DNA of 45,753 nt from Mycobacterium sp. GTDB lineage: Bacteria; Actinomycetota; Actinomycetes; RYN-182. Shown here one piece after another: positions 9,982 through 18,375 of the stretch. Made by a program: the position numbers and the translations under genes. Numbering within the stretch: the stretch's first letter is position 1; each line of letters begins with the position of its first letter. The notes beneath the pieces are model-generated. The model saw only the letters and a program-made list of their open reading frames with translations, made no database searches and was not told the origin of the DNA. The stretch is taken from contig JAOPWU010000059.1 in assembly GCA_025965515.1 (NCBI GenBank), positions 1 through 45,753 on the forward strand, read 5' to 3'.

Positions 9982-10024
9982 CCGGCCCAACCGGTACCCC
10001 AGCCCGCGAACGGAGGTCGGCCCC

Positions 10025-10498
10025 ATGAGCACGCCAGCGCTGGAGTCGATGTACCAGGAGATCATCCTGGATCACTACCGGCACCCGCGCCGGAAGGGGC
10101 TCGCCGACCCCTACGACGTCGAGGTCCACCACGTGAACCCGACCTGTGGCGACGAGGTGACCCTCCGCGTGAAGGTCGCCGACGTCGACGGCGCCCCGAC
10201 CGTCACCGACGTGTCGTACGACGGGCAGGGCTGCTCCATCAGCCAGGCCTCCACCTCGGTGATGACCGAGCTGGTCGTCGGTCGCCCCGTGGCCGACGCC
10301 ATGGCGGTGGAGCAGCAGTTCCTCACCATGCTGCAGGGCCGCGGCACGGTGGAACCCGACGAGGACGTCCTCGAGGACGGCATCGCCTTCGCGGGGGTCG
10401 CCAAGTACCCCGCCCGCGTGAAGTGCGCGCTGCTCGGCTGGATGGCCTGGAAGGACGCGACCGCCCAGGCCGTCGCCGCCACCGGGGACGCGAACTGA
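10025..10498 (+). CDS. sufU: SufU, zinc-dependent sulfur transferase
   Basis: The 157-residue IscU-fold protein of the SufU class has zinc/sulfur ligands at Cys41 and Asp43 (NPTCGD), Cys70 (GQGCSIS) and Cys134 (RVKCALL), plus the SufU-type insertion between Cys70 and Cys134. In Gram-positive SUF systems SufU takes the persulfide from SufS by ligand swapping at zinc and passes it toward SufB. The ATG has a strong GGAGGT ribosome-binding site in the 43-base gap after sufS, so it should be made in quantity independently of translational coupling. Confidence 0.95.
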   Translation: MSTPALESMYQEIILDHYRHPRRKGLADPYDVEVHHVNPTCGDEVTLRVKVADVDGAPTVTDVSYDGQGCSISQASTSVMTELVVGRPVADAMAVEQQFLTMLQGRGTVEPDEDVLEDGIAFAGVAKYPARVKCALLGWMAWKDATAQAVAATGDAN

Positions 10499-10554
10499 AC
10501 CCCGCACCGCACCTCCCGCCCCCGTCCCACTCCACCCCGATCGAGGAGCACGCA

Positions 10555-10971
10555 ATGAGCGAGCAGGTCAGCACACCCGCCGGCATGCCGGTGGAGCGCG
10601 ACGAGGACCTGTTCCCCGCCGCGGCCGCCGGTGGCACCCGCACGCGGGTGACCGAGCGCCCCGACGAGGAGGACGTCCTGGAGGCGCTCCGCGACGTCGT
10701 GGACCCGGAACTCGGCATCAACGTCGTCGATCTCGGCCTCATCTACGGACTGCACATCGACGACGACATCGTCGCCACCGTCGACATGACGCTCACCTCG
10801 GCGGCCTGTCCGCTGACGGACGTCATCGAGGACCAGACCCGGGCCGCCCTGGTCGACGAGGGCGTCACGAACGACGTCCGCATCAACTGGGTGTGGATGC
10901 CGCCGTGGGGCCCCGACAAGATCACCGAGGACGGTCGCGAGCAGCTGCGCGCCCTCGGCTTCACCGTCTGA
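10555..10971 (+). CDS. sufT: SufT-like MIP18/DUF59 Fe-S maturation protein
   Basis: The 138-residue protein has a disordered acidic N-terminus of about 35 residues and then a MIP18/DUF59 domain: DPELGINVVDLGLIYG, the SAACPLTD cysteine loop and the WMPPWGPDKITEDGREQL ending. This domain family helps mature Fe-S proteins, and in actinobacteria it closes the SUF gene set after sufU. The ATG at 10555 has a GAGGAG ribosome-binding site; the frame extends upstream into sufU but only as a shadow. The gene precedes a hairpin and the ABC-F gene. Confidence 0.9.
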   Translation: MSEQVSTPAGMPVERDEDLFPAAAAGGTRTRVTERPDEEDVLEALRDVVDPELGINVVDLGLIYGLHIDDDIVATVDMTLTSAACPLTDVIEDQTRAALVDEGVTNDVRINWVWMPPWGPDKITEDGREQLRALGFTV

Positions 10972-10998
10972 CCGCACCCGCCGGCCCGACTCACCTCT

Positions 10999-11021
10999 GG
11001 CCACCGCACCCCGCGGTGGCC
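10999..11021 (+). terminator. hairpin after sufT
   Basis: GGCCACCGC and GCGGTGGCC make a perfect 9-bp stem around ACCCC, 27 bases after the sufT stop and 23 before the ABC-F start. It has no T-run. It may partly terminate suf transcription before the ABC-F gene or protect the suf mRNA end. Confidence 0.5.
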
Positions 11022-11044
11022 GCCGCCTGCCCCAAGGAGTACCC

Positions 11045-12646
<1,602 letters not shown>

Positions 12647-12664
12647 CGCCTCGGCGCGTAGGCC

Positions 12665-14110
12665 CTACCAGGGGCTGCGGACCAGCGCCGCGACGACGCA
12701 TGCCACGGCCGCGCCGGCGGCGAGCACGAGGCGGGACACCTCCGAGGCCACCACAACCGGCGGCGCGTGGGCGCCACCCGACGGTGGCCCGGGGACGGCC
12801 CGGGACGGCGGCCGGGTGTGCGGCGCCACCGCTGCGGCCACCAGCCAGGGGAACAGCGGCAGCCAGGAGCGCTCGACGTCGCCGCGGGCGAGGCCCGACA
12901 GGACCGCGAACCCCACCGCGAGCCCCGCCCCGACGAGGAACGGCCAGCCCGGCGTGCGGCGGATCCCGCGGGCGGACGCGACGAGCGCGGGCCCGCAGGC
13001 CAGCAGCAGCAGGGCGACGTCGGCTGCCGCCCACCCCCACCAGCGCCCGCCCGGCGTCGTCTCCAGGAGCGCCTGGTGGGCCGACGTGAGGCCTGCCGCC
13101 CAGCTGAACCCCTGGGTGCTGACCAGGACGAGCGGCAGGAGCGCGCCCAGCGCCGTGACAGGTCCCAGCAGCCAGGTGCGTCGCGCGAAGTACACGGCCA
13201 GCAGCGAGACGGCGAGCCAGGCGACGGCGTAGCTGAAGAGCACGGCCATCCCGAGCAGCAGCCCGGCGCCGAGCGCCCAGCCGGTCTGCCACCACCCCCG
13301 GCGGCCGTGCTCGCACCCGAGGACCCCGCAGGCGAGCGCGGCTGCGCACAGCGTCGTGACCACGGCATCCATGCTGACCGCGGTCCACAGCGCCCACGGG
13401 GCCAGGGCGAGCAGCGGGAGCAGCGCGCGCCCGGCCGCCTCGTGGCACAGCGACCGGACGGCCACGGCGACCAGCGGGACGGCGAGGCAGCCGATCGCGG
13501 TGACGAGCAGCCCGAGGCCGGGCCCGCCCGAGAGACCCAATGCCCGCAGGCCGGCGAGGAACAGCACCGGCAGCGGCGGATGCGTGCGGGTGACGTCCGT
13601 GAGTCCCGACCCCGGGTCGAGGAAGTGGCGCAGGAACGCGCCGGGGTCCTGGGCGGCGCGCGGCACGTCGGCGAGGTACTGGCCCGCCCCGGCGAGCGGG
13701 TCGACGAGGCCCGCGCGGCCGTCGACGAAGGCGAGCGCCAGGCTCCAGGCCAGCGCGGCGGCGTACCCGGCGAACAGCAGCGGACGCCAGCGCAGCCGCG
13801 TGGTGACGCCCTCCCGGACGGCCACGAGGACGGTCACCGCGACCAGGGGGGCGAGCAGGGACGCCGGGCCGCCGCGGGGACTCCACCGGCCGGCGAAGGG
13901 GGCCGGGGACCCGCCGTCCGCGAGGCCGCCCGCGACCACCGCGAGCCGCGTGAGCAGCACGGCGGCCGCTGCCAGCAGGGTCCAGACGGCGACGTCGCGC
14001 ACGGCGTGCCGGGCCGGCTCGGTTCCCGGGTGGACCGGCGGCGGCCGTCGCGAACTCCGGGGCCACACCCCGACTACGGGGGCCCCGTGCGCACGGTCCA
14101 GGGCGGTCAC
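12665..14110 (-). CDS. polytopic membrane protein, GT-C glycosyltransferase-like
   Basis: The 481-residue protein has a cytoplasmic N-terminus of about 35 residues and around ten membrane segments. The loop after the third or fourth segment contains VTRTHPPLPVLFL, a motif typical of GT-C/PMT-like enzymes that use polyprenyl-phosphate sugars, but I do not see an unambiguous acidic catalytic pair before it, so the activity is not assured. Actinobacteria carry many such uncharacterised homologues. The GTG start is supported by a TACCGT box six bases upstream (leaderless pattern). The gene converges on the ABC-F gene with only 18 bases between their stops. Confidence 0.65.
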   Translation of the reverse strand: MTALDRAHGAPVVGVWPRSSRRPPPVHPGTEPARHAVRDVAVWTLLAAAAVLLTRLAVVAGGLADGGSPAPFAGRWSPRGGPASLLAPLVAVTVLVAVREGVTTRLRWRPLLFAGYAAALAWSLALAFVDGRAGLVDPLAGAGQYLADVPRAAQDPGAFLRHFLDPGSGLTDVTRTHPPLPVLFLAGLRALGLSGGPGLGLLVTAIGCLAVPLVAVAVRSLCHEAAGRALLPLLALAPWALWTAVSMDAVVTTLCAAALACGVLGCEHGRRGWWQTGWALGAGLLLGMAVLFSYAVAWLAVSLLAVYFARRTWLLGPVTALGALLPLVLVSTQGFSWAAGLTSAHQALLETTPGGRWWGWAAADVALLLLACGPALVASARGIRRTPGWPFLVGAGLAVGFAVLSGLARGDVERSWLPLFPWLVAAAVAPHTRPPSRAVPGPPSGGAHAPPVVVASEVSRLVLAAGAAVACVVAALVRSPW

Positions 14111-14116
14111 GTGGCC

Positions 14117-14122
14117 ACGGTA
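14117..14122 (-). promoter_or_regulatory. candidate leaderless -10 box
   Basis: On the minus strand TACCGT fits TANNNT and is followed by six bases and the GTG at 14110, with no Shine-Dalgarno sequence. The spacing equals that at mptB, tldD and 32712. Confidence 0.4.
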
Positions 14123-14186
14123 GTAGGAGGGTCGCCCGGGGCCACGATCCGGTCGGTCGCTCGCCCCGACGTGGGCTTACGCCTAG

Positions 14187-14203
14187 GTGACAAACCTGTA
14201 ACC
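14187..14203 (+). promoter_or_regulatory. GTGACA-N5-GTAACC direct repeat, possible MtrA-type site
   Basis: Two GTRAC half-sites start 11 bases apart, about one helical turn, in the divergent region upstream of the HTH gene at 14280 and the membrane protein at 14110. Response regulator MtrA of actinobacteria is reported to bind direct repeats of this kind. The assignment is inference from a single instance. Confidence 0.3.
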
Positions 14204-14279
14204 CGACGGTTGCTCAGGCGCCGGAGTGGGGGCGCAGCGACGGGGAAGATCCGGACAATCGACCAGCGGGAGGAACATC

Positions 14280-14489
14280 GTGGAGTTAAAGAAAGGCAGC
14301 CGTGTCACCGGACCGGACCGGGACAAGCTGGCCGGGGACCTGCGCACGCGCTACGACAAGGGGGAGAGCATCCGCAGCCTCGCCGAGGCCACCGGACGCT
14401 CCTACGGGTTCGTCCACCGGATCCTCTCCGAGTCGGGCACGGCGCTGCGGGGTCGCGGCGGCGCGACGCGCAGCAAGAAGGCGAGCTGA
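14280..14489 (+). CDS. small helix-turn-helix protein with a TTA codon
   Basis: The 69-residue basic protein is nearly all a resolvase-like helix-turn-helix: a helix around LAGDLRTRYDKG, then SIRSLAEATGRSYGFVHRIL, and a tail rich in Arg, Gly and Lys. Such short HTH proteins are conserved in actinobacteria without a firm function. The GTG at 14280 has a GGGAGGA ribosome-binding site; the frame continues upstream but without such a site. Codon 3 is TTA (14286-14288), the only in-frame TTA I found in the window. In Streptomyces, TTA codons place genes under control of the bldA tRNA; whether that applies here is inference. A strong palindrome follows the gene. Confidence 0.8.
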   Translation: MELKKGSRVTGPDRDKLAGDLRTRYDKGESIRSLAEATGRSYGFVHRILSESGTALRGRGGATRSKKAS

Positions 14490-14546
14490 CCGGCTCCGGG
14501 GCGGTCGCCCGATTGGCTCCGCAGCCGCGGACGTGATCTGCTGGCT

Positions 14547-14572
14547 GGGCCGCGCGGGTACCCGCGCGGCCC
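14547..14572 (+). terminator. 26-bp perfect palindrome, probable terminator
   Basis: The sequence reads identically on both strands, with arms beginning GGGCCGCGCGGG and the centre GTAC, giving an 11-bp GC-only stem with a 4-base loop. It starts 57 bases after the HTH gene stop and ends 24 bases before the ABC exporter start. It has no T-run, as often in actinobacteria. A role as a regulator-binding palindrome is also possible. Confidence 0.6.
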
Positions 14573-14596
14573 GGAGCCCGTCGGGAGAGAGGTGTC

Positions 14597-16519
14597 GTGT
14601 CCGCATCCGGTGATCTCTCCGGGATGCGACTGGCCCGCTCGTTCCGCCGCGACCCGGGCGTCACGGACCACCGCTTGGCGCCGGGCACCGTCCGCCGCGT
14701 CCTGTCCTTCGCGCGCCCGTACCGGCGCCTCCTGCTGGGGTTCCTCGGCCTGGTTGTCGTCGACGCCGCCATCGGCGCGGTGAACCCCCTCATCTTCCGC
14801 GCGATCATCGACGACGGCGTGCGCCCCGGCGCCCCGCACGGGGACGTGGGCGTCGTGATGGCCCTGGCCGGCGTCGTCGCGCTGCTGGCGGTGGTGGCCG
14901 CCCTCGTCTCGCTGGTCACCCGCTGGTTGTCCGCCCGGGTCGGCGAGGGCCTCATCTACGACATGCGCGCCGCGGTGTTCGGCCACATCCAGCGCCAGCC
15001 GCTCGCGTTCTTCACCCGCACGCAGACCGGCGCACTCGTGAGCCGCCTGAACAACGACGTGCTGGGCGCCCAGCAGGCCTTTACCGGCACGCTGTCGAGC
15101 GTCGTCAGCAATGTGCTCTCGGTCGCCTTCGTCCTGGTGGCGATGGCCGCACTGTCCTGGCAGGTGACGGTCGTCGCCCTCCTGCTGGTCCCCGTGTTCG
15201 TGATCCCGGCCCGGCTCATGGGCCGCCGGCTGGTGGACATCACCCGGGAGTCCTTCGGCCTGAACGCCGAGATGAACACGATCATGAACGAGCGGTTCAA
15301 CGTCGCGGGCGCGCTGCTGGTCAAGTTGTTCGGCGACCACGCCACCGAGGACACCGAGTTCCGCAGCCGCGCCTCCCGCGTCCGCGACATCGGGATCACC
15401 AGCGCCCTCTACGGCCGCATCTTCTTCGTCAGCCTGACCCTGGTCTCGTCGCTCGGCGTGGCGGTGACGTACGGGGTCGGCGGCCGGCTCGCGGCCGACC
15501 GCGCCCTCGCCGTGGGCACCCTCGTGGCGCTCACCGCCTACCTGTCCCGGCTGTACGGGCCGCTCACGGCCCTGTCGAACGTCCGCGTGGACGTGCTCAC
15601 CGCGCTGGTCAGCTTCGAGCGGGTCTTCGAGGTGCTGGACCTGAAGCCGGCCATCGCGGACGCGCCCGACGCCGTCCCGCTGCCGCCCGTGGGGCCGGGG
15701 GGCGCCCGCGTGCGCTTCCTCGACGTGCAGTTCCGCTACCCGGCAGCCACGGAGGTCTCGCTCGCCTCCCTGGAGAACACCGACCGGCTGAGCGACGTGG
15801 TCCCGCCGGACGTGCTGCACGGCGTCTCGTTCACTGCGGAGCCGGGCCGCACCATCGCACTGGTCGGCCCCTCGGGCGCGGGCAAGACGACCATCAGCCA
15901 GCTGGTGACCCGGATGTACGACGTCAGCGCCGGCCGCGTCGAGGTGGCGGACCGGGACGTCCGGTCGGTCACGCTGGGCAGCCTGCGCGACGCCGTCGGC
16001 GTGGTCACGCAGGACGCGCACCTGTTCCACGACACGCTCGGCGCCAACCTGCGGTACGCCCGCCCCGGCGCCACCGACGACGAGCTGTGGGCCGCGCTCG
16101 AGGGCGCGCACATCGCCGACCTCGTGCGGAGCCTGCCGGAAGGCCTGGACACCCTGGTGGGGGACCGGGGCTACCGGCTGTCGGGTGGCGAGAAGCAGCG
16201 GGTGGCCATCGCTCGGCTGCTGCTCAAGAACCCGCCCGTCGTGGTGCTGGACGAGGCAACGGCCCACCTCGACAACGAGAGCGAGCGGGCCGTGCAGCGG
16301 GCGCTCGCGACCGCGCTGACCGGGCGGACGGCGCTCGTCATCGCGCACCGGCTGTCGACCGTCCGCCACGCGGACGAGATCCTCGTGGTCGTCGACGGCC
16401 GCATCGCGGAGCGCGGCACGCACGACGAGCTGCTCGCGCTCGGCGGGGTGTACGCCGAGCTGTCTGCCACGCAGCTGCGCCAGGACGACCCCGAGGAGGG
16501 GATGGTGCCGGGCCGCTGA
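14597..16519 (+). CDS. ABC exporter, fused membrane and ATPase domains
   Basis: The 640-residue half-transporter has a type IV exporter membrane domain (six helices, about residues 30-345) followed by the ATPase. The ATPase has Walker A GPSGAGKTT (about 423), signature LSGGEKQR (about 527), Walker B ending VVLDEATAH (about 549-556) and H-loop IAHRLS. It resembles homodimeric multidrug or lipid exporters of the MsbA/BmrA class; the cargo cannot be told. An insertion of about 20 residues (EVSLASLENTDRLSDVV) between the first beta-strands of the ATPase domain and Walker A is unusual. The GTG start is preceded by GGGAGAGAG. The gene is read alone after the palindrome at 14547. Confidence 0.9.
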   Translation: MSASGDLSGMRLARSFRRDPGVTDHRLAPGTVRRVLSFARPYRRLLLGFLGLVVVDAAIGAVNPLIFRAIIDDGVRPGAPHGDVGVVMALAGVVALLAVVAALVSLVTRWLSARVGEGLIYDMRAAVFGHIQRQPLAFFTRTQTGALVSRLNNDVLGAQQAFTGTLSSVVSNVLSVAFVLVAMAALSWQVTVVALLLVPVFVIPARLMGRRLVDITRESFGLNAEMNTIMNERFNVAGALLVKLFGDHATEDTEFRSRASRVRDIGITSALYGRIFFVSLTLVSSLGVAVTYGVGGRLAADRALAVGTLVALTAYLSRLYGPLTALSNVRVDVLTALVSFERVFEVLDLKPAIADAPDAVPLPPVGPGGARVRFLDVQFRYPAATEVSLASLENTDRLSDVVPPDVLHGVSFTAEPGRTIALVGPSGAGKTTISQLVTRMYDVSAGRVEVADRDVRSVTLGSLRDAVGVVTQDAHLFHDTLGANLRYARPGATDDELWAALEGAHIADLVRSLPEGLDTLVGDRGYRLSGGEKQRVAIARLLLKNPPVVVLDEATAHLDNESERAVQRALATALTGRTALVIAHRLSTVRHADEILVVVDGRIAERGTHDELLALGGVYAELSATQLRQDDPEEGMVPGR

Positions 16520-16557
16520 CCCCGCGGCGCCGGGCCCCGCCGTGGGCGTTAACCCGG

Positions 16558-16587
16558 TTGCCCTCGGGGTGGGCGCCGCCGCAGAAT
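16558..16587 (+). promoter_or_regulatory. weak sigma-70-like promoter candidate
   Basis: TTGCCC (16558-16563) and CAGAAT (16582-16587) are spaced by 18 bases. It would read the short ORF at 16641 and the downstream small genes. The match is modest. Confidence 0.25.
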
Positions 16588-16603
16588 GGGTGTCCGATGC
16601 GCG

Positions 16604-16619
16604 GCCGGCATGTGCCGGC
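16604..16619. repeat. inverted repeat GCCGGCA-TG-TGCCGGC
   Basis: Seven-base perfect arms around TG lie just downstream of the candidate promoter and 21 bases before the ORF at 16641. It could be an operator or simply chance in GC-rich DNA. Confidence 0.3.
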
Positions 16620-16640
16620 GGTCGAGAGGAGGGCTGTCCC

Positions 16641-16745
16641 ATGCGGACACTGTGGTGCCCCCCTGCCTTGTCGCGCGTCGGCGACGAGACCGTCCGTTCC
16701 CGGCGGTCGCACTCCCGGGGCAGAGCCGCGCAGCCTTCGCGCTGA
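16641..16745 (+). CDS. possible 34-residue peptide ORF
   Basis: An ATG with a well-placed GAGGAGGG ribosome-binding site opens a 34-codon frame encoding an Arg/Ser-rich peptide with one cysteine near the N-terminus (MRTLWCPP). I recognise no family, and composition does not distinguish it from random GC-rich translation. The ribosome-binding site is the main support. It ends 95 bases before the next start. It may be a small protein, a leader peptide or nothing. Confidence 0.3.
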   Translation: MRTLWCPPALSRVGDETVRSRRSHSRGRAAQPSR

Positions 16746-16840
16746 GGCGCGCCGCGCCGCCCCGAACGATCTCGCGGGCGGCACGGACCGCCCGCTCCGC
16801 CGATGTCCGCCCGTCGGACGTCCGCCCCTGAGGAGACACC

Positions 16841-17029
16841 ATGCGCAGTAAGGCCAGTGGGCGTTCCGGCACCACGCTTCTCGGCACCGAGCAGGCGGAC
16901 CCGCGCGTGGAGAGCACCCGCCGCCGGGCGCTCCAGAGCTACGTGGACGGCACCATCACGTTCGCGGAGGCCGAGGACCGGGTGCGCCGGGCCCTGGTCC
17001 GGGCGGCCGAGGAGCAGGACGTCGCCTGA
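16841..17029 (+). CDS. 62-residue conserved-type small protein, DUF1707/SHOCT-like
   Basis: This small polar protein has a flexible N-terminus and one predicted amphipathic helical hairpin (STRRRALQSYVDGTITFAEAEDRVRRAL). The pattern of a short helix, D-G-x-I-T/F-E-E-x-E turn and second helix resembles the DUF1707 and SHOCT oligomerisation modules, but here it stands alone. The ATG has a GAGGAG ribosome-binding site seven bases away. No function is proposed. It is followed by a lipoprotein gene after 82 bases. Confidence 0.6.
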   Translation: MRSKASGRSGTTLLGTEQADPRVESTRRRALQSYVDGTITFAEAEDRVRRALVRAAEEQDVA

Positions 17030-17111
17030 CCTGCCGTAACATCGACGGCGGAACAGGCGACACGGCCCGGACGGGCAGCGTGGCGCCGCCAGCAGCAACA
17101 GGGGAGGTGCC

Positions 17112-17471
17112 GTGATCCGGCGTCCGCAGCGGTGGGCCCGTGGCCTGCTGGCAGCAGGGGCTCTGACAGCGGGTGCCGCGGTGCTCGGTGGTTGCTCCCT
17201 GCCGGCCAGCGTCACCCGCACGCAGGTCGTCACGCACTTCGCCGCGACGACCACCCCCGAGCAGCGCGTCGCCGTCCTCACGCACTGCAGCGGGTACCCG
17301 CAGACGTCCCCCATGCCCGTGCCCACGGGCGCGGCGGCCCGGCAGCTGGCCGACGCGAGCTTCGACGTCACCCACGCCAACACCGCCGAGCAGACCGCGC
17401 TGATCTCCTGCATCGCCAAGATGGCCGGCGTCACGGGCGTGGAACTGCAGGGGCCGGACGCCGGTAGCTGA
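17112..17471 (+). CDS. small lipoprotein, function unknown
   Basis: The 119-residue protein has a lipoprotein signal: basic start, hydrophobic stretch, and lipobox VLGGC with the modified Cys at residue 28, followed by a short exported domain. Two more cysteines (in THCSGYP and ISCIAK) could form a disulfide outside the membrane. I recognise no family. The GTG at 17112 follows GGGGAGGTGC and gives a compact signal peptide. Its stop overlaps the next start as TGATG. Confidence 0.75.
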   Translation: MIRRPQRWARGLLAAGALTAGAAVLGGCSLPASVTRTQVVTHFAATTTPEQRVAVLTHCSGYPQTSPMPVPTGAAARQLADASFDVTHANTAEQTALISCIAKMAGVTGVELQGPDAGS

Positions 17472-17923
17472 TGACGTCCGAGGCACGGCCGACGACCCTG
17501 CCGACCGCGCCGGAGGACGCCCGGCCGGCGGCCGGGCGGTGGGGCCGCACCGCGAACCGCCACCGCGCCTGGCGCGTCCGGCTCGACCGCCATGCAGTGC
17601 TCGCGGTCGCCTGGCGCGGTCTCGTGTTCCTCGTCGGGCTGCTGCTCGTCGTCCTGGGCATCGTGCTGTCCGTCCTGCCGGGACCGCTCACCATCCCGCC
17701 CGTGCTGGCCGGCGTGGCCCTCTGGGCCACCGAGTTCGGCTGGGCACGTCGGCTGTTCCGGCGGGCCCGGCAGGCAGGTGAGCTCACCTGGCGGCAGACC
17801 CGGGAGCACCCGGTCCGGGCGGGGGGCGTGACCCTCGCCGGTCTGGCGGGCCTGGCGGCGGTCGTCGTGGCGGTCAGGCACTGGCGGCTGCTGGACCGGG
17901 TGTCGGAGCTGGTCGGGCTCTAA
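17471..17923 (+). CDS. PGPGW-family (TIGR02611-like) membrane protein
   Basis: The 150-residue protein has a basic N-terminal region of about 45 residues, two closely spaced membrane segments around LPGPLTIPPVLAGVALW (the signature region of the PGPGW family, a proline-rich turn between helices), an amphipathic stretch with Arg/Trp, and a third hydrophobic segment near residues 112-130. The family has no known function. The ATG overlaps the lipoprotein stop, so the two are co-translated. It converges on the HIT gene with four bases between stops. Confidence 0.8.
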   Translation: MTSEARPTTLPTAPEDARPAAGRWGRTANRHRAWRVRLDRHAVLAVAWRGLVFLVGLLLVVLGIVLSVLPGPLTIPPVLAGVALWATEFGWARRLFRRARQAGELTWRQTREHPVRAGGVTLAGLAGLAAVVVAVRHWRLLDRVSELVGL

Positions 17924-17927
17924 CCCG

Positions 17928-18371
17928 TCACGAGTGCAGCGCGCGCAGCACCTCGGTCGGGTCGGGGGTCGGGTCCGGCGGGGACGGCCACGCCAGCCCC
18001 CCGTCGCCGTGCCAGCGGGGCACCAGGTGGACGTGCAGGTGGGGGACCCGCTGCATGCTGGCCTCGCCGTTGTTCTGCCGGATGGTCAGCCCGTCGCAGT
18101 CCAGCCGGTCCCGCAGCAGCGTGGCCGTGGCGTGCACGGTGCGCATCACGGCGGCGACCTCGTCGGCCGTCGCGTCCCAGATGTGCTCCGCGTGCCGGCG
18201 CGGGATCACGAGCGTGTGACCGAGCGCCGCCGGCCGGTCGGTGAGGATCGCGATGGCCGCCGCGTCCGCCGTCACGAGGTGCGCCGGCAGTTCCTCGGCG
18301 ATGATCCGGCAGAAGACGCAGGGCAGCGGCTCGGCCAGGGGCCGGCCGGTGGCGGTGGGCTGCCCGGTCAC
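17928..18371 (-). CDS. HIT-family nucleotide hydrolase/transferase
   Basis: The 147-residue histidine-triad protein has catalytic HLHVHLVPR with histidines at 111, 113 and 115, and an N-terminal FC-x-I motif region (CVFCRIIAEE) as in Hint/HIT proteins. HIT proteins cleave nucleotide phosphoramidates, adenylates or dinucleoside polyphosphates; the natural substrate is open. The GTG start lies four bases after the tldE stop, making it the third gene of a tldD-tldE-HIT operon. No typical ribosome-binding site is seen, so coupling to tldE is likely. Confidence 0.92.
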   Translation of the reverse strand: MTGQPTATGRPLAEPLPCVFCRIIAEELPAHLVTADAAAIAILTDRPAALGHTLVIPRRHAEHIWDATADEVAAVMRTVHATATLLRDRLDCDGLTIRQNNGEASMQRVPHLHVHLVPRWHGDGGLAWPSPPDPTPDPTEVLRALHS

Positions 18372-18375
18372 CGGT

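Larger units (their letters stand above)
16520..16840. other. 321-base stretch without a firm gene
   Basis: This region between the ABC exporter and the 62-residue gene holds a weak promoter-like pair (16558-16587), an inverted repeat (16604-16619) and a 34-codon ORF with a good ribosome-binding site (16641). It has no recognisable protein similarity and no T-run terminator. Confidence 0.5.

Noticed and set aside
14402-17881. 1159-codon minus-strand open frame
   Set aside because: It runs antisense to the ABC exporter and four small genes and has no domain. It exists because stop codons are rare on this strand in GC-rich coding DNA.
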